Assembly: GCA_030427985.1 (NCBI GenBank)
Contig: JAUIBH010000026.1
Span: forward strand, 1-42,078
DNA: 42,078 nt
Source: Bacteroidia bacterium
GTDB taxonomy: Bacteria; Bacteroidota; Bacteroidia; Flavobacteriales; Flavobacteriaceae
Direction of reading: 5' to 3'
Below the pieces are notes generated by a model, which worked only from the letters and a program-made list of their open reading frames with translations, searched no databases and was not told the DNA's origin. Below are positions 7,086 to 13,939 of this stretch, in pieces (within the stretch, counting starts at the first letter, position 1; the number at the start of each line of letters is the position of its first letter). Both the position numbers and the translations under genes were made by a program.

Positions 7086-7901
7086 CTAAAATTTTAGTTT
7101 AAAATAATCAGTAAGCGCCAACCACTGGGTTCTATTTTTATCGCCTTCAATATTGGATTTCTTGAGGGAAACCTTTTGTGAGCCCCAAATAGGTATTGGC
7201 TCTTTAGTTGGATAGGTTGATTTAACCGACAAGGTTCCTTTCAACAAACTCATGGCTTTGAACCATAGATCATCTGCTTTTGGAGTCAATTTTAAAAAAA
7301 GTTCTTGATTCAAAACCTCATCATCCAAGGAATTTGGTGGATAAAGCGTGCCTCCAGCGCCAATGGGAAGAATTGCTTTGGGGTTTGGACATGAATCGGT
7401 CCCTGAACTCCAATTTTTGTAGGGTAGCAATTCATTTTCTTCATTATAACTAATGCATCTGGTTTGGTTACCTAAGATACAATCAGGGTTTTCTAAATGA
7501 GCTTTGTATAAATTGAACAGCCAGTTTTTTCGGTACATCATATCATCATCGCAGGTAATGATGACTTTGTTGGGATATAGTTGAAGCGGCTCAACCAGTT
7601 TTCTATGGGAACTGTAATAACTGGTAAATTTGATGGAAAACCGTTCTCCAGTCAATTCTGAAAGTTCTTTGGGAATGCTTTCTTTTAAGTCTTGATGAAG
7701 CCATAGTACAATATGCTCGGGAAGCACACTTTGGTCAAAAATGCTTCGTATGGTGATATGAACAATTCCCAATCGGGATGGGATTGAAGCCAAAGAAACC
7801 ACAACCGGAACACTTTTTTTACCCAACTCGAGACTTTTTTGCGATTGCAAGGCAAGTCGAATCTGATTGAATAAGGAAACGGGGATTTCTTTGACTTTCA
7901 T
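7086..7901 (-). CDS. Glycosyltransferase, GT2-like fold, acceptor unknown
   Basis: A 271-residue cytoplasmic protein that probably transfers a sugar from a nucleotide donor during cell-surface glycan assembly. The N-terminal half has VPVVVSLASIPSRL and a Rossmann-like pattern ending in VIITCDDDMMY, whose DDD (118-120) fits the metal-binding DXD of GT-A enzymes. The C-terminal half has a glycine-rich PIGAGGTLYPP stretch and a late acidic KADDLW. It heads the minus-strand run with tsaC, cca and ctaA. Across a 66-base gap a divergent glycosyltransferase starts, so by function it belongs with the sugar genes to its right. The sugar and linkage cannot be inferred. Confidence 0.8.
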   Translation of the reverse strand: MKVKEIPVSLFNQIRLALQSQKSLELGKKSVPVVVSLASIPSRLGIVHITIRSIFDQSVLPEHIVLWLHQDLKESIPKELSELTGERFSIKFTSYYSSHRKLVEPLQLYPNKVIITCDDDMMYRKNWLFNLYKAHLENPDCILGNQTRCISYNEENELLPYKNWSSGTDSCPNPKAILPIGAGGTLYPPNSLDDEVLNQELFLKLTPKADDLWFKAMSLLKGTLSVKSTYPTKEPIPIWGSQKVSLKKSNIEGDKNRTQWLALTDYFKLKF

Positions 7902-7954
7902 TCTTGAATTTTGAATAAGCTAAAGTAAGGATATGCGATAACATTTAATATTTC

Positions 7955-7962
7955 TATTTTTG
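7955..7962 (+). promoter_or_regulatory. -7 box (TATTTTTG) five bases before a start codon
   Basis: An exact TANNTTTG match ending at 7962, with the ATG of the next gene at 7968. Bacteroidota transcripts usually start several bases after this box, which would put the start site at or next to the ATG and make the mRNA nearly leaderless. No -33 TTG is seen at the usual distance. Confidence 0.45.
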
Positions 7963-7967
7963 CCAAG

Positions 7968-8801
7968 ATGAACCAGAATGATCGGGAGACTCCCAAAATA
8001 TCCGTAATTGTAAGCACCTATAATGCCGAGGAATGGCTAAAAAAGGTGCTTTGGGGATTTAATTGTCAGATTTTCAAGGATTTTGAGGTTGTTGTTGCAG
8101 ATGATGGCTCTGGCCCCAAAACCAAGGAACTTTTGGACGAGCTTTCTCAAAAAGTGTTCTATCCTATTATTCACGTATGGCAAGAGGATGATGGTTTTCA
8201 AAAATCCAGGATTCTCAATAAGGCTGTGGAAGCCTGCAATGCGGAGTACATTATTATGACCGATGGGGATTGCATTCCCCGGGAAGATTTTGTTGAGGTG
8301 CATTACATCAACAAGGAAAATGGGTATTTCATTTCTGGAGGATATTATATGCTTCCCATGAACATTTCCAAAATTATAAGCTTGGAGGATATTGAAAACC
8401 AGAATTGTTTCAATATTCATTGGCTCAAGGAAAAGGGGATTCCAAAAACGTTCAAGAACAACAAACTAACTGCCAGTGGGGTCATATCCAAACTGTTGAA
8501 TACATTTACGCCCACCAACGCCAGTTGGAATGGTCATAATTCATCCGGCTGGAAGAAGGACATTCTAAATGTAAACGGGTTTGATGAGCGGATGCAATAC
8601 GGAGGACAAGATCGTGAGTTGGGCGAGCGATTGTTCAATTTTGGGATTAAGTCCAAGCAATTGCGCTATAGTGCGGTGTGCGTGCATTTAGATCATAAAA
8701 GAGGATACAAAACCCCGGAATCCATTGCCAAGAACCAATCTATACGTAAGGAGACGCGATCCAACAAAGTGGTTTGGACGCACTATGGCATCACTAAATA
8801 A
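7968..8801 (+). CDS. GT2 family glycosyltransferase with C-terminal galactosyltransferase-like (GT7C) region
   Basis: A 277-residue cytoplasmic GT-A enzyme. The N-terminus holds KISVIVSTYNAEEWL, the nucleotide-binding ADDGS (44-48) and the metal-binding TDGD (98-101). The C-terminal part has NASWNGHNSSGWKKDILNVN and YGGQDRELGERL, matching the Glyco_transf_7C arrangement of chondroitin-polymerase-like and LPS-core enzymes, where the late acidic residues act in catalysis. It is probably an LPS or capsule glycosyltransferase; donor and acceptor are unknown. Its last 19 bases overlap the convergent gene. A -7 box lies immediately before the start codon. Confidence 0.88.
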   Translation: MNQNDRETPKISVIVSTYNAEEWLKKVLWGFNCQIFKDFEVVVADDGSGPKTKELLDELSQKVFYPIIHVWQEDDGFQKSRILNKAVEACNAEYIIMTDGDCIPREDFVEVHYINKENGYFISGGYYMLPMNISKIISLEDIENQNCFNIHWLKEKGIPKTFKNNKLTASGVISKLLNTFTPTNASWNGHNSSGWKKDILNVNGFDERMQYGGQDRELGERLFNFGIKSKQLRYSAVCVHLDHKRGYKTPESIAKNQSIRKETRSNKVVWTHYGITK

Positions 8802-9586
8802 TAGGCAAGCTCGTTTTTCTTTTCCAGACGTTTAAGCTCCTTGAATCGTTCCAAAACACCTAAAGCATTAAGATAACAAATGGTAACTCCCTTTTTGCCA
8901 TCCAAAAAGCCAAGTCTAAGTACATAATGGTTGAAGAATTTCCATGCTGGCTTGACCAACATCAGTAGGTAATTGAAGTGCTTTTCCTTGTAGAAATCCT
9001 CTTTTGCCTTTAGCTGACCATAACGGAGCATTTTTCCTTTGTAATCCTCGTAATTTTTGTAGCAGTAGTGGGTAAGCTTTTCCTTTAAAATGCAAGATGT
9101 GCCATCTACCTCCAAGGTTTCGTGAACAATCTTTTTATCGGTAAAATACGCTTTGCTTTTTCGGAACAACCTGTGGTTTTTGTCCGTTTGCCAACCACTA
9201 TAATTCAACGGACTGTCCTGAAACATAAATTTACGGTAAAACCAATAGGCCTCGCAGGCATTGGGATCGTTCACGGTTTCCAAAATTTCTTTTTGAAGCT
9301 CTTCGTTTACCACTTCATCGGCATCCAAGAAAAGAACCCAATCATTGGAAGCTTGTTTCAGTGTAAAGGATTTTTGGGCGGTAAAATTGTCGAAGGGGTT
9401 TTGAATTACCTTTACTTTTGGATGATTTACCAGATACTCGTAGGTGCCATCGGTGCTGTAGGAATCAACTACAATGATTTCATCGGCAAATGAAATGGAA
9501 TCAATACATTTTTCAATGTATCCTATTTCGTTGTAGGTAATGATAAGCGCTGATAATTTTTGCTTTGGGGTGCTCAATCCAGCCAT
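8783..9586 (-). CDS. GT2 family glycosyltransferase, WaaE/KdtX-like (LPS core)
   Basis: A GT-A glycosyltransferase of about 267 residues from the chosen ATG at 9586. Motifs: KLSALIITYNEIGYIEKCI, EIIVVDSYSTDGTYEY and the DXD motif LFLDADEVV, followed by the W- and R-rich NHRLFRKSK and the late helical region of the WaaE (beta-1,4-glucosyltransferase) class that modifies inner-core heptose. A longer frame opens at 9655 but adds 23 residues unlike the family, and a TAGCTTTG promoter box at 9617-9624 lies inside that extension, so 9586 is preferred. Nineteen bases overlap the convergent gene ending at 8801. Confidence 0.87.
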   Translation of the reverse strand: MAGLSTPKQKLSALIITYNEIGYIEKCIDSISFADEIIVVDSYSTDGTYEYLVNHPKVKVIQNPFDNFTAQKSFTLKQASNDWVLFLDADEVVNEELQKEILETVNDPNACEAYWFYRKFMFQDSPLNYSGWQTDKNHRLFRKSKAYFTDKKIVHETLEVDGTSCILKEKLTHYCYKNYEDYKGKMLRYGQLKAKEDFYKEKHFNYLLMLVKPAWKFFNHYVLRLGFLDGKKGVTICYLNALGVLERFKELKRLEKKNELAYYLVMP

Positions 9587-9616
9587 ATTATTTATTTGGT
9601 ACGATGTTTGGTTATA

Positions 9617-9643
9617 CAAAGCTATAACAAAAAAACAAGTCAA
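9617..9643 (-). promoter_or_regulatory. Promoter for the WaaE-like gene
   Basis: The minus strand has TTG (9643-9641), 16 bases, then TAGCTTTG (9624-9617), an exact -7 box with a -33 element one base closer than the usual 17-23. It predicts a start site near 9610, about 24 bases before the ATG at 9586. Confidence 0.5.
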
Positions 9644-9746
9644 AAATTGTTTCAATGTTTATTTTTCTTACAACAACTGAAAATCCAAATACCCTACTTT
9701 TCTCATATCAAAATTGATGTGTTTAGGGCGATTTCCAAGATTTAGA

Positions 9747-9779
9747 TTGAAAAAAAAGGAGATGGTTGCTTTATATTTG
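9747..9779 (+). promoter_or_regulatory. Promoter for the methyltransferase gene (TTG-N22-TATATTTG)
   Basis: TTG at 9747-9749 and TATATTTG at 9772-9779 are 22 bases apart, matching the Bacteroidota TTG-N17-23-TANNTTTG form. The expected start site near 9785 lies after the upstream TTG codon at 9766 and before the ATG at 9802, which decides the start of the next gene. Confidence 0.65.
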
Positions 9780-9801
9780 GCAAATATTGATAAAAGCACC
9801 A

Positions 9802-10476
9802 ATGAAGATAGCATTAACCATTCTTTTCCTGGGAATTGTTGGTTTTTTTATAGGAAAACTAATTAAGCACAAATCCCTTTACCCTTTTATGCCTTTTAAA
9901 TACGATTTTAGAAAAAGAAGAAACACTTTTTTGAAGATCATGGAATTGATGAAAAAGACCCAAGCCAAAACCATTGTGGAAACCGGAACTTCAAGGGAAG
10001 GTTTGCGAGGGGCCAAAAGCAATGGAGCTGCAACAATAGTCTTTGGGAAATGGGCAAAGGAAAACAATGCTTTTGTACATTCTGTGGACATCAGTGAAGA
10101 ATCCGTAAAAAATGCGCAGGCAGAAGTGGACCGGCAGAACCTTCAAGAGTTTATCCAAATCTATCATTCCGATTCATTAGCTTTCTTAGAGGATTTTGAC
10201 CAAAAGATAGATGTGTTGTATTTGGACAGTTATGACTACAGCAGTGATCCCGAGGTTCAGAAAAAAAGCCAGCAACACCACTTGGAAGAATTCAAGAGAG
10301 TTGAAGATCAACTTCACGATCAATCCATTGTACTGATTGACGACTGTGATTTGCCCAATGGAGGCAAAGGCAAACTTGTTATTGCCTATATGCAGGATCG
10401 CGGATGGAAAATTTTAGTAGAATCCTACCAAGTGCTATTGGTTCGGGATGACTTCGCTCTCGATGAAGCGATCTAG
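9802..10476 (+). CDS. Membrane-anchored class I SAM-dependent methyltransferase
   Basis: About 224 residues. A hydrophobic N-terminal segment (MKIALTILFLGIVGFFIG) should anchor it in the inner membrane, with the catalytic domain probably cytoplasmic. Motif I is TIVETGTSREGLRG, followed by FVHSVDISEESV (the acidic residue that binds ribose), IYHSDSLAFL and IDVLYLDSYDY with a late LIDDCDLP. This matches the Methyltransf_24 type often found in glycan clusters. A frame opening with TTG at 9766 is rejected because the promoter lies downstream of that codon. Its last 42 bases overlap the convergent heptosyltransferase-like gene. The setting suggests methylation of an LPS-type sugar, which is an inference. 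Confidence 0.85.
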   Translation: MKIALTILFLGIVGFFIGKLIKHKSLYPFMPFKYDFRKRRNTFLKIMELMKKTQAKTIVETGTSREGLRGAKSNGAATIVFGKWAKENNAFVHSVDISEESVKNAQAEVDRQNLQEFIQIYHSDSLAFLEDFDQKIDVLYLDSYDYSSDPEVQKKSQQHHLEEFKRVEDQLHDQSIVLIDDCDLPNGGKGKLVIAYMQDRGWKILVESYQVLLVRDDFALDEAI

Positions 10477-11511
10477 CTGTTTCTGAAAAAAATCAGGGGT
10501 AAAAGTTTGATATAAATCTTCGGCGTTCTTTTTTCGTTCTTTTTTGGGGAGGTCAAGAATTTCTGGTTCAAAATCCGCCAAATGTACAGCTTGGTTCTTA
10601 TTGTTTTCATTAAATGTGAGCCATGCGGTTTTGCAAATCCAAGGGGAGAAAACGGAAAAATTGGGAATGCCAAGTGCCTTGGATACATTGCTGCAACCAC
10701 CTTCATTTCCATAATATGCATCACATTGCCCTAAGAGTCCAATAAACGAGCGCAGAGAAGTACAGAAAACATCTTCTCGAATGAGTTTTTTGGTTCTTTG
10801 AGTGCAGTGTGAAAGAAATTCAGCAACGCTATCTTTTTGGTCGGGCATATAATTGAGCAAAAACGTGACCTGATGTTTTTCCGATATAACATCGAGGGTT
10901 TCGGCCAAGTAATCCAAAGGATAACTTTTACAGGGTTCACTGCCCAATAATCCCACCATAACAATAGGTTGCGAAGTATCAATATTCTTTTCTTTGAGCA
11001 ACTTTTGCGCTTCCTTTTTTTCAGAGTCCAGTACATGGATTCTTGGAGCCAAATTCGGTTTTTCCAATTTTGGAATCAAGGGAGAAAGCAATAAAAGTCG
11101 ATTATCTATGGCATGACCTAAAGTGGTTTCCTTATTGTTGGAATACGAGAACAAATGCGTATAAACAAACTTGGAATACCATTTTTTATAGGAAATTTTT
11201 AAATCGGCCCTTGAAAAATAGCTTATGAGATTGCTTTCCAATTTACAGTACACATCTATGGTAGCGTAGTACTGTTCCTTTTTTATGGATTTTAAAAACT
11301 TGTAAAGGGCACGCTTGCTGTTCCGATAGTCGTTTTTAAATAAAATGGTTTTGTCCACAAAAGGGTTTCCGTCAACAACCGCCAAAGTAGACTCATTAAT
11401 TACATAATGAACTTCCGAGTCGGGAAAATGGGTTTTGAGATGTTCACAAAGGATGGTGCTTGCGAGTACATCGCCGACCATCTTTTGTTGTATGACCAAG
11501 AATTTCTTCAA
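10435..11511 (-). CDS. Glycosyltransferase family 9 (heptosyltransferase-like)
   Basis: A 358-residue GT-B enzyme of the ADP-heptose:LPS heptosyltransferase family, expected to extend the LPS inner core at the cytoplasmic face. Seen: the N-terminal KFLVIQQKMVGDVLASTILCE, the IVMVGLLGSEPCKSYPLDYL donor-site region, and GNEGGCSNVSKALGIPN, matching the family's conserved acceptor/donor loop. The start is TTG, 9 bases after the dapD stop; no ATG precedes the conserved N-terminus. dapD and this gene are thus probably co-transcribed. The 3' end overlaps the methyltransferase gene by 42 bases in antisense. Confidence 0.9.
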   Translation of the reverse strand: MKKFLVIQQKMVGDVLASTILCEHLKTHFPDSEVHYVINESTLAVVDGNPFVDKTILFKNDYRNSKRALYKFLKSIKKEQYYATIDVYCKLESNLISYFSRADLKISYKKWYSKFVYTHLFSYSNNKETTLGHAIDNRLLLLSPLIPKLEKPNLAPRIHVLDSEKKEAQKLLKEKNIDTSQPIVMVGLLGSEPCKSYPLDYLAETLDVISEKHQVTFLLNYMPDQKDSVAEFLSHCTQRTKKLIREDVFCTSLRSFIGLLGQCDAYYGNEGGCSNVSKALGIPNFSVFSPWICKTAWLTFNENNKNQAVHLADFEPEILDLPKKERKKNAEDLYQTFTPDFFQKQLDRFIESEVIPNQ

Positions 11512-11520
11512 ATTATGTGT

Positions 11521-12336
11521 TTACACGGCTACATCGTGCTCCCGCAACGCATTGTTTAAAGAGGTCTTTTTATCTGTGCTTTCTTTTCGTTTTCCAATAA
11601 TCAATGCGCAGGGTACCTGATATTCCCCTGCTGGGAACTTTTTGGTATAGCTTCCTGGTATAACAACTGATCTTGCAGGAACCCTACCTTTTAGTTCCAC
11701 AGGTTCCTTGCCGGTCACATCTATGATCTTGGTAGAGCCAGTGAGTACCACATTGGCTCCGAGTACCGCTTCTTTTTCAACACGAACCCCTTCAACAACA
11801 ATACAGCGCGAACCGATAAAGGCATTATCCTCAATAATAACAGGTGCTGCTTGCAAAGGTTCCAAAACACCTCCAATACCTACACCGCCACTCAAATGGA
11901 CATTTTTGCCAATCTGGGCACAACTACCTACGGTAGCCCATGTATCAACCATGGTACCTTCATCCACATAAGCACCAATATTCACATAACTCGGCATAAG
12001 AATGGTTCCTTTGGAAATATAGGCGCCATGTCGGGCTACAGCATGCGGAACTACGCGAACTCCTTTTTCTTGATAGCCTTTTTTCAAAGGGATTTTATCG
12101 TGATATTCAAAAATGCCAGCTTCAAGAACTTCCATTTTTTGGATTGGAAAATACAGTACCACCGCTTTTTTAATCCACTCATTGATTTGCCATCCATCAG
12201 CAGTAGGTTCTGCGCAACGCAGTTCGCCCGTATCAATCAAATCGATGACCTTTCTAATGGCTGTCTGGGTTTTTTCCTCTTTCAACAATTCCCGGTTGTC
12301 CCAGGCTTCTTCAATAAGTCCCCTTAAGTCTGTCAT
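11521..12336 (-). CDS. dapD: 2,3,4,5-tetrahydropyridine-2,6-dicarboxylate N-succinyltransferase
   Basis: A 271-residue cytoplasmic trimeric enzyme of the succinylase branch of diaminopimelate and lysine synthesis. A helical N-terminal domain (LRGLIEEAWDNRELL) is followed by a left-handed beta-helix of hexapeptide repeats (about residues 100-240), with MPSYVNIGAYVDEGTMVDTW and LSGGVGIGGVLEPLQAAPV as near-invariant family segments. The frame could open 17 codons earlier at 12387, but those residues are not family-like and the -7 box at 12354-12361 lies inside them, so the ATG at 12336 is chosen. The heptosyltransferase-like gene follows after 9 bases. Confidence 0.96.
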   Translation of the reverse strand: MTDLRGLIEEAWDNRELLKEEKTQTAIRKVIDLIDTGELRCAEPTADGWQINEWIKKAVVLYFPIQKMEVLEAGIFEYHDKIPLKKGYQEKGVRVVPHAVARHGAYISKGTILMPSYVNIGAYVDEGTMVDTWATVGSCAQIGKNVHLSGGVGIGGVLEPLQAAPVIIEDNAFIGSRCIVVEGVRVEKEAVLGANVVLTGSTKIIDVTGKEPVELKGRVPARSVVIPGSYTKKFPAGEYQVPCALIIGKRKESTDKKTSLNNALREHDVAV

Positions 12337-12353
12337 TTTTCTTAAAATTTTGA

Positions 12354-12361
12354 CAAAGATA
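12354..12361 (-). promoter_or_regulatory. -7 box (TATCTTTG) for dapD
   Basis: The minus strand reads TATCTTTG, an exact TANNTTTG match, with a predicted start site about 10 bases before the ATG at 12336. No convincing -33 TTG is seen. Confidence 0.5.
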
Positions 12362-12414
12362 GTCTCCTTGTCAGAATAATGGGGCATATTTTAAGGGCAT
12401 AACATTTTTAAGGT

Positions 12415-12422
12415 TATTTTTG
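12415..12422 (+). promoter_or_regulatory. -7 box (TATTTTTG) for ruvX-def
   Basis: An exact TANNTTTG match, 14 bases before the TTG start of ruvX at 12437, giving a very short leader. It shares the 100-base divergent gap with the dapD box. Confidence 0.5.
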
Positions 12423-12436
12423 CCAAAAATTATGAT

Positions 12437-12847
12437 TTGGCTAGAATCTTGGCGCTGGATTATGGAAAGGTAAGGACGGGGGTAGCTGTTACGGATGAAC
12501 TTCAATTGATTGCTTCTGGACTGACCACTGTTGAAACCAAGAACTTGATTCCCTTTCTTGCGGATTATATGAAGAAGGAATCCGTGGAAAAGATCATAGT
12601 GGGACTTCCCAAGCAAATGGATAATACCCCTTCGGAGTCGGAAGAATTGATTCAGGCTTTTTTGAAGAAATTGACAGGAAAGTTTCCAAAAATACCTGTG
12701 GAGCGCCAAGATGAGCGCTTCACTTCCAAAATGGCATTCCAGTCCATGTTGGACAGCGGAATGAAAAAGAAAAAGCGCCAAGACAAAGGCTTGGTGGATG
12801 AAATAAGTGCCACGCTGATTTTGCAGGCATATCTTAACAGAATTTAA
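12437..12847 (+). CDS. ruvX: Holliday junction resolvase-like RNase H fold protein (YqgF/RuvX)
   Basis: A 136-residue protein of the YqgF family, linked to 16S rRNA 5' processing and proposed as a Holliday junction resolvase. Seen: the catalytic-type first strand RILALDYGKVRTGVAVTD, KIIVGLPKQMDN, the ERQDERFTSKMA segment and the C-terminal KGLVDEISATLIL with its conserved Asp. The start codon is TTG; the family N-terminus begins exactly there, an in-frame stop lies 15 codons upstream, and the nearby ATG at 12432 is in another frame. def follows after 3 bases. Confidence 0.93.
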   Translation: MARILALDYGKVRTGVAVTDELQLIASGLTTVETKNLIPFLADYMKKESVEKIIVGLPKQMDNTPSESEELIQAFLKKLTGKFPKIPVERQDERFTSKMAFQSMLDSGMKKKKRQDKGLVDEISATLILQAYLNRI

Positions 12848-12850
12848 TTT

Positions 12851-13441
12851 ATGATTTTACCCATTATTGCATACGGGGACCCCGTTTTACGAAAAATGGC
12901 CAAGGATATCACTTCAGAATATCCAAAACTTGATGAATTGATCACCAATATGTGGGAGACCATGTACAATGCCCACGGGGTTGGATTGGCGGCTCCACAG
13001 GTCGGGTTGCCCATTCGCCTTTTCTTGGTCGATACCACTCCTTTTTCGGATGATGAAGAATTGAGCAAGGAAGATCAAGAAGCCCTCAAAGGTTTCAAAA
13101 AGGTATTCATCAATGCAAAAATTGAAGAGGAAGAAGGAAAGGAATGGGATTTTAATGAAGGCTGCCTTAGTATTCCGGATATCCGGGAGGATGTGAAAAG
13201 AAAGCCTGAAATTACCATCAACTACTTAGATGAGAATTTTAAGCCCCACACCGAAACTTATGACGGGTTGTTGGCACGGGTCATTCAACATGAATATGAC
13301 CACATCCAAGGAATCTTATTCACCGACAAGTTGTCTTCTTTAAAAAAACGTCTACTAAAAAGTAGGTTGGAGAAAATTTCAAAAGGAAAAATCGCAGTGG
13401 ACTACAAAATGCGGTTCCCCAATATCAAAAAAGGACGTTAA
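12851..13441 (+). CDS. def: Peptide deformylase
   Basis: A 196-residue metalloenzyme that removes the formyl group from the N-terminal methionine of new proteins. All three family motifs are present: GVGLAAPQVG (43-52), EGCLS (103-107, metal ligand Cys105) and QHEYDH (146-151, metal ligands His147 and His151, catalytic Glu148). An acidic insertion between motifs I and II (about 66-98) is common in Bacteroidota. It follows ruvX by 3 bases and is surely co-transcribed with it. The DUF5606 gene after it has its own promoter. Confidence 0.97.
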   Translation: MILPIIAYGDPVLRKMAKDITSEYPKLDELITNMWETMYNAHGVGLAAPQVGLPIRLFLVDTTPFSDDEELSKEDQEALKGFKKVFINAKIEEEEGKEWDFNEGCLSIPDIREDVKRKPEITINYLDENFKPHTETYDGLLARVIQHEYDHIQGILFTDKLSSLKKRLLKSRLEKISKGKIAVDYKMRFPNIKKGR

Positions 13442-13446
13442 AAAAA

Positions 13447-13475
13447 TTGACGTTTCCCAGAATACTATATTTTTG
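13447..13475 (+). promoter_or_regulatory. Promoter for the DUF5606 gene (TTG-N18-TATTTTTG)
   Basis: TTG at 13447-13449 and TATTTTTG at 13468-13475 with 18 bases between them match the Bacteroidota consensus fully. The predicted start site near 13482 leaves a leader of about 14 bases before the ATG at 13496. Confidence 0.7.
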
Positions 13476-13495
13476 CGCGCATAAATCTATTTTGA

Positions 13496-13939
13496 ATGGC
13501 ATTGGACAAAATTTTATCAATTGGCGGTAAGCCCGGACTTTACAAATTATTGACCCAGACAAGAAGTGGTTTTGTTGGGGAATCCCTATTAGATGGAAAA
13601 CGGGTGACCGTTGGAATGAGGAGTAATGTCAGTGTCCTGTCTGAAATAGCTATCTACACTTTGGAGGAAGAAGTACCCCTTCGCGAGGTTTTCCAAAAAA
13701 TCAAGGAAAAAGAAGAGGGCAAGAAAACCGAAATCAGCCATAAGGCCGAAAAAATTGAGTTGGAGGAATATTTCTTCGATATTTTGCCCAACTACGACGA
13801 GGATCGGGTGTATGCCAGTGATATCAAAAAAATCATCCAGTGGTACAACATCCTCATCGATAACAACATCTCAGATTTTGTTACAGAGGAGGATGCTCAG
13901 GAAGAGCCAACTTCCGTGGCTTCCAGCGAAGAGGAATAA
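13496..13939 (+). CDS. DUF5606 domain protein
   Basis: A 147-residue cytoplasmic protein I recognise as the DUF5606 family of Bacteroidota: LDKILSIGGKPGLYKLL, then a small beta-barrel-like stretch (GFVGESLLDGKRVTVGM) and NVSVLSEIAIYT, with a later helical part containing FFDILPNYDEDRVYASDIKKI. The last 15 residues are acidic and low-complexity. Function is unknown. In relatives it commonly sits next to def and mazG (from memory); here mazG lies 2.4 kb away behind two genes on the other strand. Its stop abuts the stop of the convergent hexosaminidase with no base between. Confidence 0.85.
   Translation: MALDKILSIGGKPGLYKLLTQTRSGFVGESLLDGKRVTVGMRSNVSVLSEIAIYTLEEEVPLREVFQKIKEKEEGKKTEISHKAEKIELEEYFFDILPNYDEDRVYASDIKKIIQWYNILIDNNISDFVTEEDAQEEPTSVASSEEE

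Noticed and set aside
9587..9655. Longer N-terminus for the WaaE-like glycosyltransferase
   Set aside because: The promoter box at 9617-9624 lies inside it and the extra 23 residues are not family-like; ATG at 9586 used.
11851..12327. A 158-codon frame antisense to dapD
   Set aside because: Shadow of the hexapeptide-repeat gene, with no start-site or neighbour support.
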